NCBI GenBank assembly: GCA_910577685.1
Contig: CAJTOH010000027.1
Span: forward strand, 1 to 48,883
Source: an uncultured Dorea sp.
GTDB taxonomy: Bacteria > Bacillota > Clostridia > Lachnospirales > Lachnospiraceae
DNA length: 48,883 bases
Direction of reading: 5' to 3'
The notes below the pieces were generated by a model that saw only the letters and a list, made by a program, of their open reading frames with translations, was not told where the DNA came from and made no database searches. A program made the translations under genes and the position numbers. Below are positions 7,676 to 16,900 of the stretch, piece by piece (the stretch's first letter is position 1; each line of letters opens with the position of its first letter).

Positions 7676-8170
7676 ATGACACTTTATTTTGAAGAAGAGG
7701 GGGAAATCACGCTCCCTCTAAAGTGCCGGGAAATTGCCGAGAAGGTGGCCGAGGCGGCCCTTGACGCCGTGGGGTGTCCTTATGAGGCACAGGTATGCTT
7801 CCTGCTTACGATGAATAACCAGATTCAGGAGATGAATATGGAATTTAGGGGGATGGAAAAGCCTACGGACGTCCTATCCTTTCCGATGATTGAATACGCC
7901 GTGCCGGGCGAATTTGATTTTCTTGAGGAGAGGGAGGACTGCTTTGACCCGGAGACCGGCGAGCTTACTCTGGGAGATATCGTCGTTTCCAAAGAAAAAG
8001 TTATCGCGCAGGCGGAAGAATACGGTCATTCCATCCTGCGGGAATATGCATTTCTAATTGTACATTCCATCCTGCACCTGACCGGGTACGACCATATGGA
8101 GGAGAATGAGCGCCGGGTTATGGAGGAAAAGCAGGATGAGATCATGGATTTGCTGAATATAATACGATAA
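7676..8170 (+). CDS. ybeY: Endoribonuclease YbeY (rRNA maturation factor)
   Basis: A zinc-dependent endoribonuclease of the YbeY family, involved in 16S rRNA 3'-end maturation and ribosome quality control. The zinc motif HSILHLTGYDH has its three His in the HxxxHxxxxxH spacing. The RGMEKPTDVLSFPM block is the family hallmark. The ATG at 7676 (MTLYFEEE) is chosen because AAAGGAGA lies directly before it; ATG 7649 would add nine poorly conserved residues. Length is 164 aa, as usual. In many Firmicutes dgkA, cdd and era follow; here they are replaced by a flippase. Confidence 0.95.
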   Translation: MTLYFEEEGEITLPLKCREIAEKVAEAALDAVGCPYEAQVCFLLTMNNQIQEMNMEFRGMEKPTDVLSFPMIEYAVPGEFDFLEEREDCFDPETGELTLGDIVVSKEKVIAQAEEYGHSILREYAFLIVHSILHLTGYDHMEENERRVMEEKQDEIMDLLNIIR

Positions 8171-8183
8171 GAGGGAGCAATTT

Positions 8184-9854
8184 ATGGCTGAACGACGAAG
8201 AAAAAGAGACAAGAATTTTCTGGTCCAGGGATCCATACTGGCATTTGCCGGTGTGATTACCAAGATCATTGGAGCCGTTTACAGAATTCCGCTTACCAAT
8301 ACTGTGGGTACGGAAGGAATGGGTTACTACAATGTGGCTTTTTCCATCTATACTATCGCCCTGATGCTTACTTCCTACAGCCTTCCGCTTGCCGTCTCGA
8401 AGCTGGTGTCGGCCAGAGTGGCTGTGGGGCAGTACCGGAATGCTTTTAAGGTGTTCAAATGTGCTATGATGTTTGCGGTGATTGCAAGCGGCGTGGCGGC
8501 GCTTGCGATATTTTTCGGCGCGGAATTTATTGCGGATACGCTCATGTCCATGGATTTAAGCGTCTATGCGCTTCGTGTCCTTGCGCCCTGTATTTTTGTG
8601 GTTGCGCTTTTGGGGGTGATCCGGGGCTTTTTCCAAGGCAATGGTTCGATGATGCCTACCGCGTTTTCACAGGTAATCGAACAGATCGTGAATGCGGTCG
8701 CCTCCATAGTAGGGGCGTACATGCTGCTTAAGACGGGGATGGAGATCGGCAAGACGAGAGGGGACGCCTCCTACGGACCGGCTTATGCGGCGGCCGGCGG
8801 TACGGTGGGAACGATCATGGGTGCGTTTGTCGCTCTGTTGTTTGTGTTCGTAGTTTTTGTTGCCTATTACCAGCTATTCCGCAAGAAGATGCGCAGGGAC
8901 AGAAGCAGGAAGAGGGAGAGCTATCAGAAGATTTACAGGATCCTGTTTTTAACGATTGCGCCGGTTATCCTAAGCGCGACGGTTTATAATATCAGCGACT
9001 TTCTGGACACTGCGATTTTCAATAATATTATGGCGGCGCAGGGGTATCAGAAGACGGAGTATGCCAGTCTTATGGGTATCTTTGGAAGCCAGTTTAACAC
9101 CCTGATCAACGTGCCGCTGTCTGTGGCGACGGCTTTAGCTGCGTCGCTGATTCCAAGCCTTGTGGCGACGGTGCAGACGGGAAGCCGAAAACAGGTACAT
9201 AATAAGATCAGTACGGCGATACGGTTCAATATGATGATCGCGATTCCCTGTGCCGTAGGACTTACGATTCTGGCGAAACCGCTGATGGATCTTTTGTTCT
9301 ATACGGAGGATAACACGACCGCGGCTCTGATGCTGCAGCTTGGGGCTGTCTCCGTGGTATTTTATTGCCCGTCTACGCTTACGAATTCTGTGCTTCAGGG
9401 ATTGGACGATATGATGACCCCGGTGAAGAATTCTTCGATTGCGCTGCTGGTACATGTGCTTTCATTGCTTGTGATGATGGTGGCGTTCAAATGGAATATT
9501 TACGCCGTGGTTATGAGCAGGACTATTTTTGCCGCCACGGTTTATATGCTGAACTCCCATGCGCTGCGGGAGCGGATCGGCTATGTGCAGGAGAGGAAGA
9601 GGACGTTCATCCTCCCGACCATTGCGGCGGGAATCATGGGCGCGGTGGCTGTGATCGTACATCTGCTTTTTGAGCTGTTTGCGGGAACTAGAATCGCGAC
9701 CGTATTTGCACTGTTGGCGGCGGTTCCTACTTACGGTATCGCGCTGGTGCTTCTTGGAGGCGTGACGGAGGAAGAGATCGAGAACATGCCCAAGGGGACG
9801 ATGATTCTGGCTCTTTGCCGAAAAATGCATTTATTCAGGGATGTTTATCGCTAA
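8184..9854 (+). CDS. MOP-superfamily lipid/polysaccharide flippase (MurJ/YtgP/SpoVB type)
   Basis: A 556-aa integral membrane protein with about 14 hydrophobic helices, matching the polysaccharide-transporter branch that holds YtgP/MurJ and SpoVB. Such proteins flip undecaprenyl-linked precursors (lipid II or related) across the membrane. The start NFLVQGSILAFAGVITKIIGAVYRIPLTN is the classic first helix of this group. The basic N-terminus (MAERRRKRDK) would sit in the cytoplasm. The start has GAGGGAGCAA upstream, 13 bases after ybeY, so it probably belongs to the same operon. Sequence alone cannot separate a vegetative MurJ from a sporulation SpoVB; the nearby spore genes make SpoVB-like use possible. 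Confidence 0.88.
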   Translation: MAERRRKRDKNFLVQGSILAFAGVITKIIGAVYRIPLTNTVGTEGMGYYNVAFSIYTIALMLTSYSLPLAVSKLVSARVAVGQYRNAFKVFKCAMMFAVIASGVAALAIFFGAEFIADTLMSMDLSVYALRVLAPCIFVVALLGVIRGFFQGNGSMMPTAFSQVIEQIVNAVASIVGAYMLLKTGMEIGKTRGDASYGPAYAAAGGTVGTIMGAFVALLFVFVVFVAYYQLFRKKMRRDRSRKRESYQKIYRILFLTIAPVILSATVYNISDFLDTAIFNNIMAAQGYQKTEYASLMGIFGSQFNTLINVPLSVATALAASLIPSLVATVQTGSRKQVHNKISTAIRFNMMIAIPCAVGLTILAKPLMDLLFYTEDNTTAALMLQLGAVSVVFYCPSTLTNSVLQGLDDMMTPVKNSSIALLVHVLSLLVMMVAFKWNIYAVVMSRTIFAATVYMLNSHALRERIGYVQERKRTFILPTIAAGIMGAVAVIVHLLFELFAGTRIATVFALLAAVPTYGIALVLLGGVTEEEIENMPKGTMILALCRKMHLFRDVYR

Positions 9855-9920
9855 AGTCTGATAAGATTGTATAAAATATTGAAAAATTACCGATACTGTA
9901 CTAAAAAAGGAGTTGTCCTT

Positions 9921-10331
9921 ATGAGGAATAAGATAGGTATCGGTTTTTTTGCGGTAATGATCGTGGCGTTGATGCTGGTTACCGGGGCTTACCAGTTAAG
10001 CTACCAGAGGGCTAAAGAGCAGATGGAGGTTAAGCTACAGGCGGCTGAGGATACTCAGCCCAGGGGGAGCCTGACTGAGGACGCTACGGCGGCCAACCCG
10101 GATCCTGCTACGATTGAGGCAGACGGACAGGCGTTAAAAGAAGATTGTTATTATCTGATGGAGGTAAACGGTTATGTGGTCGTCTACCTGAGCGATAAGA
10201 AGACGCCTTATGAGTATACGGATATTCTGTATGACGACCTTCCGGCGGAACTCAGGGATGAGATCCGGAATGGGAAATACGTGGAGGATGCGAAGACGCT
10301 GTACGGCTTTTTGGAGAATTATTCGAGCTGA
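9921..10331 (+). CDS. Membrane-anchored BofC-C-terminal-like protein
   Basis: A 136-aa protein with one N-terminal membrane helix (residues 4-22) and an exposed domain. Residues about 73-136 (DCYYLMEVNGYVVVYLS through LYGFLENYSS) resemble the BofC C-terminal domain, which in Bacillus takes part in forespore-to-mother-cell checkpoint control of SpoIVB. Between helix and domain lies an acidic Thr/Ala/Pro-rich linker. The ATG at 9921 has AAAAAGGAG nine bases upstream and gives a clean signal anchor; a TTG at 9867 has no ribosome site. The family match rests on pattern only. Confidence 0.65.
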   Translation: MRNKIGIGFFAVMIVALMLVTGAYQLSYQRAKEQMEVKLQAAEDTQPRGSLTEDATAANPDPATIEADGQALKEDCYYLMEVNGYVVVYLSDKKTPYEYTDILYDDLPAELRDEIRNGKYVEDAKTLYGFLENYSS

Positions 10332-10502
10332 CGATTAAGAGATTTTGGCAGCAATTCAACTAAAATCATTTGTAGACTTTTCGGAAGAGATAGTGTAAGA
10401 TAAGGTGAAGAAAAAAGCATGGAATAAAAGATACGGGAAAGCTTTATAGGGCTTGACGGAAGGGGAAGGAGCTCTTACAGGCTTTGGGGGAGGAAGTGAG
10501 TT

Positions 10503-10724
10503 ATGGATAATCAGAAAATTTCGAGGATTAACGAATTGTACCACAAGTCGAAGTCAGAGGGGCTTACGGACGAGGAGCGCATGGAGCAGCAGATCCTGCG
10601 CCGGGAGTATGTGGATTCCTTCAAGCGGAATCTGCGCGGGCAGCTAGATCAGATTTCGATTCAGGAAGAGGATGGTTCGATTACGAATCTGGGGGAGAAG
10701 TTTGGAATCAAAGAGGGAAATTAG
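10503..10724 (+). CDS. DUF896 / UPF0291 (YnzC-type) protein
   Basis: A 73-aa basic helical protein, clearly of the DUF896 family (B. subtilis YnzC): KISRINELYHKSKSEGLTDEE, then the conserved QQILRREYVDSFKRNLRGQLD. Family members form a short helical hairpin; function is unknown, though ynzC-type genes are linked to stress regulons in Bacillus. GGGGGAGGAAGTGAG precedes the ATG. Its last 23 bases overlap the next gene, which suggests translational coupling. Confidence 0.93.
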   Translation: MDNQKISRINELYHKSKSEGLTDEERMEQQILRREYVDSFKRNLRGQLDQISIQEEDGSITNLGEKFGIKEGN

Positions 10725-11295
10725 GCAAAGAATCCGGCGTAAGCGGGAGCAGGCGGAGCATGTCCGCCTGCTTCAGGATACGCAGAAGATTACCGCCTCC
10801 GTGGTCAGTCATCCGTGGTTTGTCCGGACGAAGGATCTCTATATTTACGTGGATTGTAAAGGAGAGGCCGGGACGGGCGGGATTATCGCGGAGGCGTTTC
10901 AAAGAGGAATGAATGTGTGGGTTCCCCGAGTAACGGGGAATACCATGCTTTTTTGCCGTATCCGGGGAATGGATGAGTTAAAGCCCGGTACATATGGGAT
11001 ACCGGAACCCACGGGGAATGAGGCCGGGGACGGGGAAGAAGGGCTTATGGTCATGCCCGGCGTGGCCTTTGATGAAGCGTGCCATCGGGTTGGGTATGGC
11101 GGCGGATTTTACGACAGGTATCTTGCCAAGCACAGGAGGCTTCACAGGATGGCGATCGGGTTCGAGTTTCAGGTGCTGGACAAGGTTCCTTATGAGAAAT
11201 ATGATATCTGTCCGGAGATTCTGGTTACGGAGCAAAGGGTGATACAACCGTCTAAAGAGCGGCGCGGCAAAGATACGGTTAGCCGGCAGGATTAA
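10702..11295 (+). CDS. 5-formyltetrahydrofolate cyclo-ligase
   Basis: Converts 5-formyl-THF to 5,10-methenyl-THF using ATP, recycling the stored folate form. The sequence shows the N-terminal ESKREIRQRIRRKRE helix, a mid GTYGIPEPTG, and the family hallmark GVAFDEACHRVGYGGGFYDRYL. I choose the TTG at 10702 because GGGGGAG at 10691-10697 is well placed and the protein then begins like its family; the ATG at 10672 lies deep inside the DUF896 gene. Length is then 197 aa. The C-terminus carries about 15 extra charged residues. Confidence 0.93.
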   Translation: MESKREIRQRIRRKREQAEHVRLLQDTQKITASVVSHPWFVRTKDLYIYVDCKGEAGTGGIIAEAFQRGMNVWVPRVTGNTMLFCRIRGMDELKPGTYGIPEPTGNEAGDGEEGLMVMPGVAFDEACHRVGYGGGFYDRYLAKHRRLHRMAIGFEFQVLDKVPYEKYDICPEILVTEQRVIQPSKERRGKDTVSRQD

Positions 11296-11341
11296 GAGGG
11301 TGCAGGATATTGGATGTGAATGAGCGATGGGAGGAGAGTAT

Positions 11342-11524
11342 ATGGAGACCGGATTACCAAAAGATCCCGTGATGATGCGGAGCGTGGTGAATACAAAGAT
11401 GCGGGATTATTATCATACGCTGGATGATTTGTGTGAGGATATGGGAGTGGAGAAAGAGGAGATTATAAATAAATTAAGGGAGATTGGTTACGAGTATGAC
11501 GAGGGGACTCGTCAATTCGTTTAG
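11342..11524 (+). CDS. DUF4250 protein, 60 aa
   Basis: A small helical protein matching DUF4250: LPKDPVMMRSVVNTKMRDYY, then LDDLCEDMGVEKEEIINKLREIGYEYDE and a terminal QFV. The second half looks like a small helix-turn-helix-like segment, but no function is known. GGGAGGAGA at 11328-11336 fits the ATG at 11342 rather than the earlier ATG at 11327. It follows the folate gene by 46 bases, same strand. Confidence 0.88.
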   Translation: METGLPKDPVMMRSVVNTKMRDYYHTLDDLCEDMGVEKEEIINKLREIGYEYDEGTRQFV

Positions 11525-11554
11525 GTACATTTATAAACATAAAAGAGATTCTGA

Positions 11555-11770
11555 GAAAATCTAGCGAAAAAGCATGATAAAAATGCCAGATTTGGATGGT
11601 ATCGATATGATTCCCGATTTGCCCTTCCGATTTTTGATGACGATGGAGAAGTTTTGCGTTATAATGTTTTTCATGTGGAGCTTGTTATATGACATGCAGT
11701 GGATAGGAAATTGTATCTATATGATATTATAAACATAAAAAAAGAAACGAGTACCCCGCTTGAGCCATAA
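11555..11770 (+). pseudogene. Decayed 3' end of a mobile-element-type protein gene
   Basis: This otherwise gene-free stretch keeps one reading frame encoding a protein C-terminus: FGWYRYDSRFALPIFDDDG, VLRYNVFHVELVI, then after an in-frame TGA, KLYLYDIINIKKETSTPLE and a TAA at 11768. A one-base change (CGA to TGA) would explain the internal stop, another stop at 11552 closes the frame upstream, and no start is present. The ending resembles C-termini I associate with proteins of conjugative elements and prophages in gut Clostridia; that link is from memory and not firm. A hairpin overlaps its end. It probably marks a past insertion and deletion just before miaB. Confidence 0.6.
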
Positions 11771-11797
11771 GACTGTACGGTTAAAAACTCATTTCTT
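11742..11797 (+). terminator. Terminator hairpin of the decayed gene
   Basis: AAGAAACGAGT (11742-11752) pairs with ACTCATTTCTT (11787-11797) with one G-U pair, then AATTTTT follows. It spans the stop codon of the gene remnant and lies about 40 bases before miaB. Confidence 0.5.
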
Positions 11798-11838
11798 AAT
11801 TTTTATTATATGACAGAAAGGGAGAAAAGTCAATAGAA

Positions 11839-13302
11839 ATGTATCAGGAAATTGATTTAGATAAAATAGACATTCATGCAGAGCCGCCCATAGAGGAACC
11901 GGCCAGACAATATTACTTTATGGCAAAATGCAGAAATTGGGTAAAAGGCTTTGAACAAAGAAACGGTCGCTTACCGAAATCCTGTGTACTCAATTTTGGG
12001 TGTCAGATGAATGCCCGTGATTCCGAGAAATTGCGCGGAATTTTAAAAGAGATCGGATATGTGGAAGAAGCGGAGGAGCAGGCGGATTTTGTTATCTACA
12101 ACACATGTACGGTTCGTGAGAACGCCAATACCCGTGTATATGGAAGGCTTGGGCAGCTAAAGCCCAGAAAGAAGAAGAATCCCCGCATGATGATCGGGCT
12201 TTGCGGCTGTATGATGCAGGAGCCGGAGGTGGTAGAGAAGTTAAAGAAGAGTTATGGGTTCGTGGATATTATTTTCGGGACCCACAATATCTATAAGTTT
12301 GCGGAAATGCTGGCGACCCGTATCGAGTCGGAGCGGATGGTTATCGATATCTGGAAAGATACGGACAAGATTGTGGAGAACCTGCCGAATCAGAGGAAAT
12401 ACGTATTCAAGTCGGGAGTTAATATTATGTTTGGCTGCAATAATTTTTGCAGCTATTGTATCGTACCCTATGTGAGGGGACGGGAGAGGAGCCGGGATCC
12501 ACAGGCAATCCTCCGGGAAATACGGCGGCTTGTGGCAGACGGCGTAAGCGAGGTCATGCTTCTTGGGCAGAATGTGAACTCCTATGGAAAGACCTTGGAT
12601 ACGCCGATGACCTTTGCAGGACTTTTGCAGGAGATTGAGAAGATTGACGGGCTTAGAAGAATCCGGTTCATGACTTCCCACCCGAAGGATCTTTCCGACG
12701 AGTTAATCGAGGTGATGGGACATTCAAAGAAGATCTGCAAGCATCTGCATCTCCCCGTCCAGTCTGGGAGTACGGACATCTTGGCTAAGATGAACCGGCG
12801 CTATACGAAGGAACAGTATCTTGCGCTTGTGGAGAAGCTTCGCAAGGCTGTGCCGGATATTTCCCTGACGACGGATATTATCGTGGGATTTCCGGGAGAG
12901 ACGGAGGAAGATTTCGAAGAGACCCTCGAGGTGGTCAGGAAAGTGCGGTATGACAGCGCTTTTACGTTTATCTACTCCAAACGGACAGGGACGCCTGCCG
13001 CTGTGATGGAGAATCAGGTTCCGGGGGAGGTGATTAAGGAGAGGTTCGGACGGCTGCTTAAGGAGGTCCAGACGATTGCGGCGGAAACCTGCGCAGTCCA
13101 TGAGGGGACCGTGCAGGAGGTGTTGGTTGAAGATTTATGCGACCATGATCCTGAGATGGTGACCGGAAGGCTTGGCAATAACCTGTTAGTGCATTTCCAT
13201 GGGGGAAAGGAATTGATCGGGCAGTATGTTGATGTGGCTCTTACGGAGTGCAGAGGATTTTATTATATTGGGGAGATTAAGGAGGGGCGAAAAGCTCCAT
13301 AG
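11839..13302 (+). CDS. miaB: tRNA-2-methylthio-N6-dimethylallyladenosine synthase MiaB
   Basis: A radical-SAM methylthiotransferase that adds the 2-methylthio group to i6A37 of tRNAs reading UNN codons; its substrate is made by MiaA, encoded 26 kb downstream. Domains: N-terminal UPF0004 cluster domain (NFGCQMNARDSEK, CTVRENA, GLCGCMMQ supply its three Cys), radical-SAM core with FGCNNFCSYCIVPYVRGRE (CxxxCxxC), and a C-terminal TRAM domain. Length is 487 aa with an N-terminal extension of about 45 residues before the first domain, common in this group. GGGAGAAAAG precedes the ATG. A terminator follows. Confidence 0.96.
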   Translation: MYQEIDLDKIDIHAEPPIEEPARQYYFMAKCRNWVKGFEQRNGRLPKSCVLNFGCQMNARDSEKLRGILKEIGYVEEAEEQADFVIYNTCTVRENANTRVYGRLGQLKPRKKKNPRMMIGLCGCMMQEPEVVEKLKKSYGFVDIIFGTHNIYKFAEMLATRIESERMVIDIWKDTDKIVENLPNQRKYVFKSGVNIMFGCNNFCSYCIVPYVRGRERSRDPQAILREIRRLVADGVSEVMLLGQNVNSYGKTLDTPMTFAGLLQEIEKIDGLRRIRFMTSHPKDLSDELIEVMGHSKKICKHLHLPVQSGSTDILAKMNRRYTKEQYLALVEKLRKAVPDISLTTDIIVGFPGETEEDFEETLEVVRKVRYDSAFTFIYSKRTGTPAAVMENQVPGEVIKERFGRLLKEVQTIAAETCAVHEGTVQEVLVEDLCDHDPEMVTGRLGNNLLVHFHGGKELIGQYVDVALTECRGFYYIGEIKEGRKAP

Positions 13303-13309
13303 ACAGGAA

Positions 13310-13348
13310 AACCGCGTCAGGCACAGGGAGGCTTGACGCGGTTTTTTT
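13310..13348 (+). terminator. Intrinsic terminator after miaB
   Basis: AACCGCGTCA (13310-13319) pairs with TGACGCGGTT (13334-13343), followed by seven T. It closes miaB and faces the convergent gene at 13370. Confidence 0.88.
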
Positions 13349-13369
13349 AATATGTAATTGTCGATGAAC

Positions 13370-13792
13370 TTATGAAATTTTACGCAGCTTTTCGCTGTGT
13401 TCTGCGACGACCTTTTTCAGGATATCAATATCCGTCTGCATAGAATCCATCTTCTCGGCGGCATTCTCGTACCGTTTTGACGCCGGTACATAGTTTTCGG
13501 ACAGGATATTGATCGCATGTAAAATATCGTTCTCAATAATTAAACGAATTTTCCTTTGTTCGTCCTTTATCAAAGCTTGTTCGTCTCTTATCAGAGCTTG
13601 TTCTTCTTTTATCAGAGCCTGTTCTTCTTTTATCAGAGCTTGTTCGTCCCGAAACCGTCTCTGCTCGTCCCTCATTAGTACCTGTTCGTCCCGAATAGAT
13701 TTGATATCATTTTCTATCGGCTTTAATCTTGCGTCCAACTTTGTGTCCAGCAATTGGGAGATTGCCAACAAATCTTCATTCGTTAATGCCAT
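13370..13792 (-). CDS. Repeat-built coiled-coil protein, 140 aa
   Basis: No named family; similar coiled-coil proteins of unknown role are frequent in Lachnospiraceae. Residues about 30-80 are a run of seven-residue units of the form RDEQALI or KEEQALI, a perfect heptad pattern for a long coiled coil. Flanking parts are also helical. The heptads are encoded by a 21-bp tandem repeat, so the length can change in heptad steps without loss of frame. AAGGGGTGGTTG precedes the ATG on the minus strand. It has no membrane segment. It may be a structural or partner-binding spacer. Confidence 0.7.
   Translation of the reverse strand: MALTNEDLLAISQLLDTKLDARLKPIENDIKSIRDEQVLMRDEQRRFRDEQALIKEEQALIKEEQALIRDEQALIKDEQRKIRLIIENDILHAINILSENYVPASKRYENAAEKMDSMQTDIDILKKVVAEHSEKLRKIS
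13556..13702. repeat. Seven 21-bp tandem repeats inside the coiled-coil gene
   Basis: Seven units of exactly 21 bp on the plus strand begin TTGTTCG, TTGTTCT or CTGTTCG; units 2-4 differ by only a few bases, and units 5-7 are more diverged. Each unit encodes one heptad on the minus strand. Confidence 0.9.
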
Positions 13793-13906
13793 TCAACCAC
13801 CCCTTCTTAGAATGTAATGTTGTCCTGATAGTGGGTATTATATCATACCCCGGACTAAGCGTCTATTTGTTTTTCCGTACGTTCTAAAAAAATGTAATGA
13901 TAGAAG

Positions 13907-16900
13907 TTAAGCAAGATTTATCTTAAAGTAAGTATGGTACGGTTGGTTATGCGCCGCATAAGACGGAATAAATTCCAAATCGTCATACCAGAGCACAGGA
14001 CCCCTGTCCCAGCGGATCTCAAACGCGTCCTCCAAAACCGGGGGAAGATTCAGCGTAATCCAGTCTTTCCTGCAGCTTAAGGCTGTCATAACGAGAGGTC
14101 CGTACATCAGGCTTGCGGCAGGGTATCCCTCATAAGCGTCGTTGGTATAACACAGATGGAGGGCGTAGGGGGTGGAGACGTCAATCCAGTCTCCGTCGGC
14201 AAATGTCCGGTGAATCGTATAATATCCGCTGTCACCCGACGGTTTCGGCATCTGCCCGTTCCGGTCAGACACTAGAAAAGACTGTCGGCACCAGTAGGGA
14301 ATCCGGATTTTCAGGTTCAGGGAAACCGTCCCGCCCGCCGATTCCGTATGTACCGTCAGACGGAAAGACTGGGACGGGAAATCCCCTTCAAGGGAAAGGG
14401 TCGCGCCTTTGTCCCGCCAGCGGAAGACAGACGGGAGGAAGAGGTTTAAGTACAGGCTTCCGTCCGTACCGTGGTGGTAAATATGCTCCGTATAGCGAAC
14501 ATGGTTCTCCATGCCGGTTCCGTGGCAGCAAGTGAAGTCGTCATAATCGCTGCTGTATTCCTTCTGCGCGCCGGGTCCGATGGGAAGCATATAGGTGACG
14601 CCGTTCAGGGCTCCTTCTTTCGCGTCCGGGTTCTGGCTGGCGGCTATGTGGTTTAACAGGGCGCGTTCGCAGTAGTCCATATAGGGGCTGTGTTCCGGGG
14701 CATATTGGTACAGCATCCCGGTCAGTTTCAGCATATTGTAGGTGGCGCAGGTCTCACAGTTTCGCCCGCCTTCGATGTGGTTGGCAAGGACGTCCGCGTC
14801 CCGGAAATTCTCCCCCCTTCCAACGCCGCCGATGGAATACATGTACCGGTTGACCGTAAGTTCCCAGAAATTCTTCGCCAGATGATAATAGCGGTAATCG
14901 CCCGATGCACGGAACATCTCCATAGCCCCGATAATCTGCGGGATGTGCTGGTTGGCGTGGATTCCGCTTAAGGGGTCGCGCCCATGCGCCAAACCGTCAA
15001 ACAGAACCGGGTTGTCAAACATGCGGGCGGCGTGCAGATAGTCCGGGTTGCCCGTGGCTTCATACAAGGCGGCAAGTGATTCATTGATCCCGCCGTATTC
15101 GCCTGCGATGTACATTTTCCACATGGCGGCGCGCTGTTCTTTGGAGGTCGCCGAAAGGCGGCGGTAAACCCAGTCGCCGATGCCGCAGGCGCAGGTTAAT
15201 GCATCGCCGTTTTGAAGCAGGCGGTGGCAGTCCAAGAGCCCCGCAAGGATTTTGTGGAGCGTATAATAGGGCGCCCAGATGGTGGCATATGGCGTAAACT
15301 CTTCCAGAAGCGCAAACTGGTCGGGAGAATAGGCGCTTAGGAACCCTTCTCCCCAAGTATCCGGTCGGCGGCTCCAAAGAGACTGTACCGCATTGCTGGG
15401 GGTACAATCCGTCCGGAAACCGTCAGGTTCCCCGTGGGAAGCCTGCTGGAGCTTGCAAAGTTCTGTAATCATATAGTCTGCCTTTTCGCGGAACCGTACG
15501 TCTCCCGTGGAGGAAAACGCATGGGCGAGGGCGGACAGGAAGTGTCCGGTGGAATGTCCGCGCAGGAGTCCGGAGGGTTCCTCCCATCCGCCGGGAGCCG
15601 CCGCACCGCGGGTGTCGAATCCAAACGCCTTTCGGAAATTATAGAGCATCCGGTCGGCGTCGAGGAATAAAAGGTAGCAAAGGCAGCGTTCCTGATTGTC
15701 GTAGAATACGCCGCTGTCAGTAAGCCTGAGCTGCTCCATGGCGGCAGGCTGCGCTTTAAGCGGCGGTATTCCATCGGGATCGGAGGCGGCGGGGACGTAC
15801 TTCCTTATAGGAAGGCTTCTGCAGCAATCGGCAAGAAGCGTAACCGGAAATTCCTTCGCGGCAGAGGCGTTTTTGTAGGAGGCGGTCAGCGTCAGCGTTA
15901 ATTTTTTTTGGGCGTCCGTTGGCCTTTTCAGGATATGTCCCTGATTGTCCATCCATTCCGGGCTGCTGCTGGTCCATTGGAAGGAAGAACCTTCATTTCC
16001 GGTAAGCGGAAGTGAAAAATCTTCCGTGACATGTCCGGGATAAGGAAGTAGGACCTTTTGTATATCCATGCGGACAATCTCGGAATCTTCGGGCATAGGC
16101 TCGATTCGGCACCGGAATTCCTTGGATGTTTGAAGGCCGCCGAAAGAAAGGGTGGCCTTTAATACGCCGTTTTGGAAGCCGCTTTCTGCATCCGGGCGGG
16201 TGAACTTCCCGTTGTCCGAGATAACGTCGGGAGTCAGGCTCTTCCATACGATCGCTGCGCCCATTTCTCCCGATGCCGGGAGGGGAAACGGCTTTGTCAG
16301 AGGTTCGGCGAACAGGGACGCAAGCCGTCCGGCCTCTATCCGGATGCGCATATCCGGCGTTATCTTGAACAGGGATGTAATCCGGGCCTCTTCCAGCACC
16401 CGGGGAAAAATCCGGATATCGGTAAAAGATGCCGCGATTGGGGCGGGTGAAAAAGTTCCGTATCCAAAATAGCAATCACGGCAATGGTTGAGCGCATGCG
16501 CCCCCATTCGGGGATGCGTAAACGACCCGCATAGCTTTCCGTCAACGGAAAGCGTTATATGGGAAGGCATCTCCGGGGAAAAAGAGACGGCAATATGGAG
16601 CCATTGGCAGGAGCGAACCGGAAACCATGATTCCAGACTTCGCTCCTGACTGCGTCCTCCGCCTGTTGCGCAGGGGGAAATCAGGATCCCCTCCGGGGTT
16701 TCCGGATCCGGCATGGCAGAAAGATAGAAGCAATTATCCCTGCCGAAGGAAAAAACGGTTCCGTATTCAGACAGAGGAGACAGCTTTGTGCAGAAACTGA
16801 CGGTAAAGCCGTCTTCGGTGTTCAAGATACCGTCCGGAAGCTGCAGGAAACCGCCGTTTTCCCCGCCGGAGAGGGAGAGCGCCGGCAAGGTCTGCCCAAA

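Noticed and set aside
13556..13702. CRISPR-like array
   Set aside because: The repeats are contiguous 21-bp units in an open reading frame without spacers.
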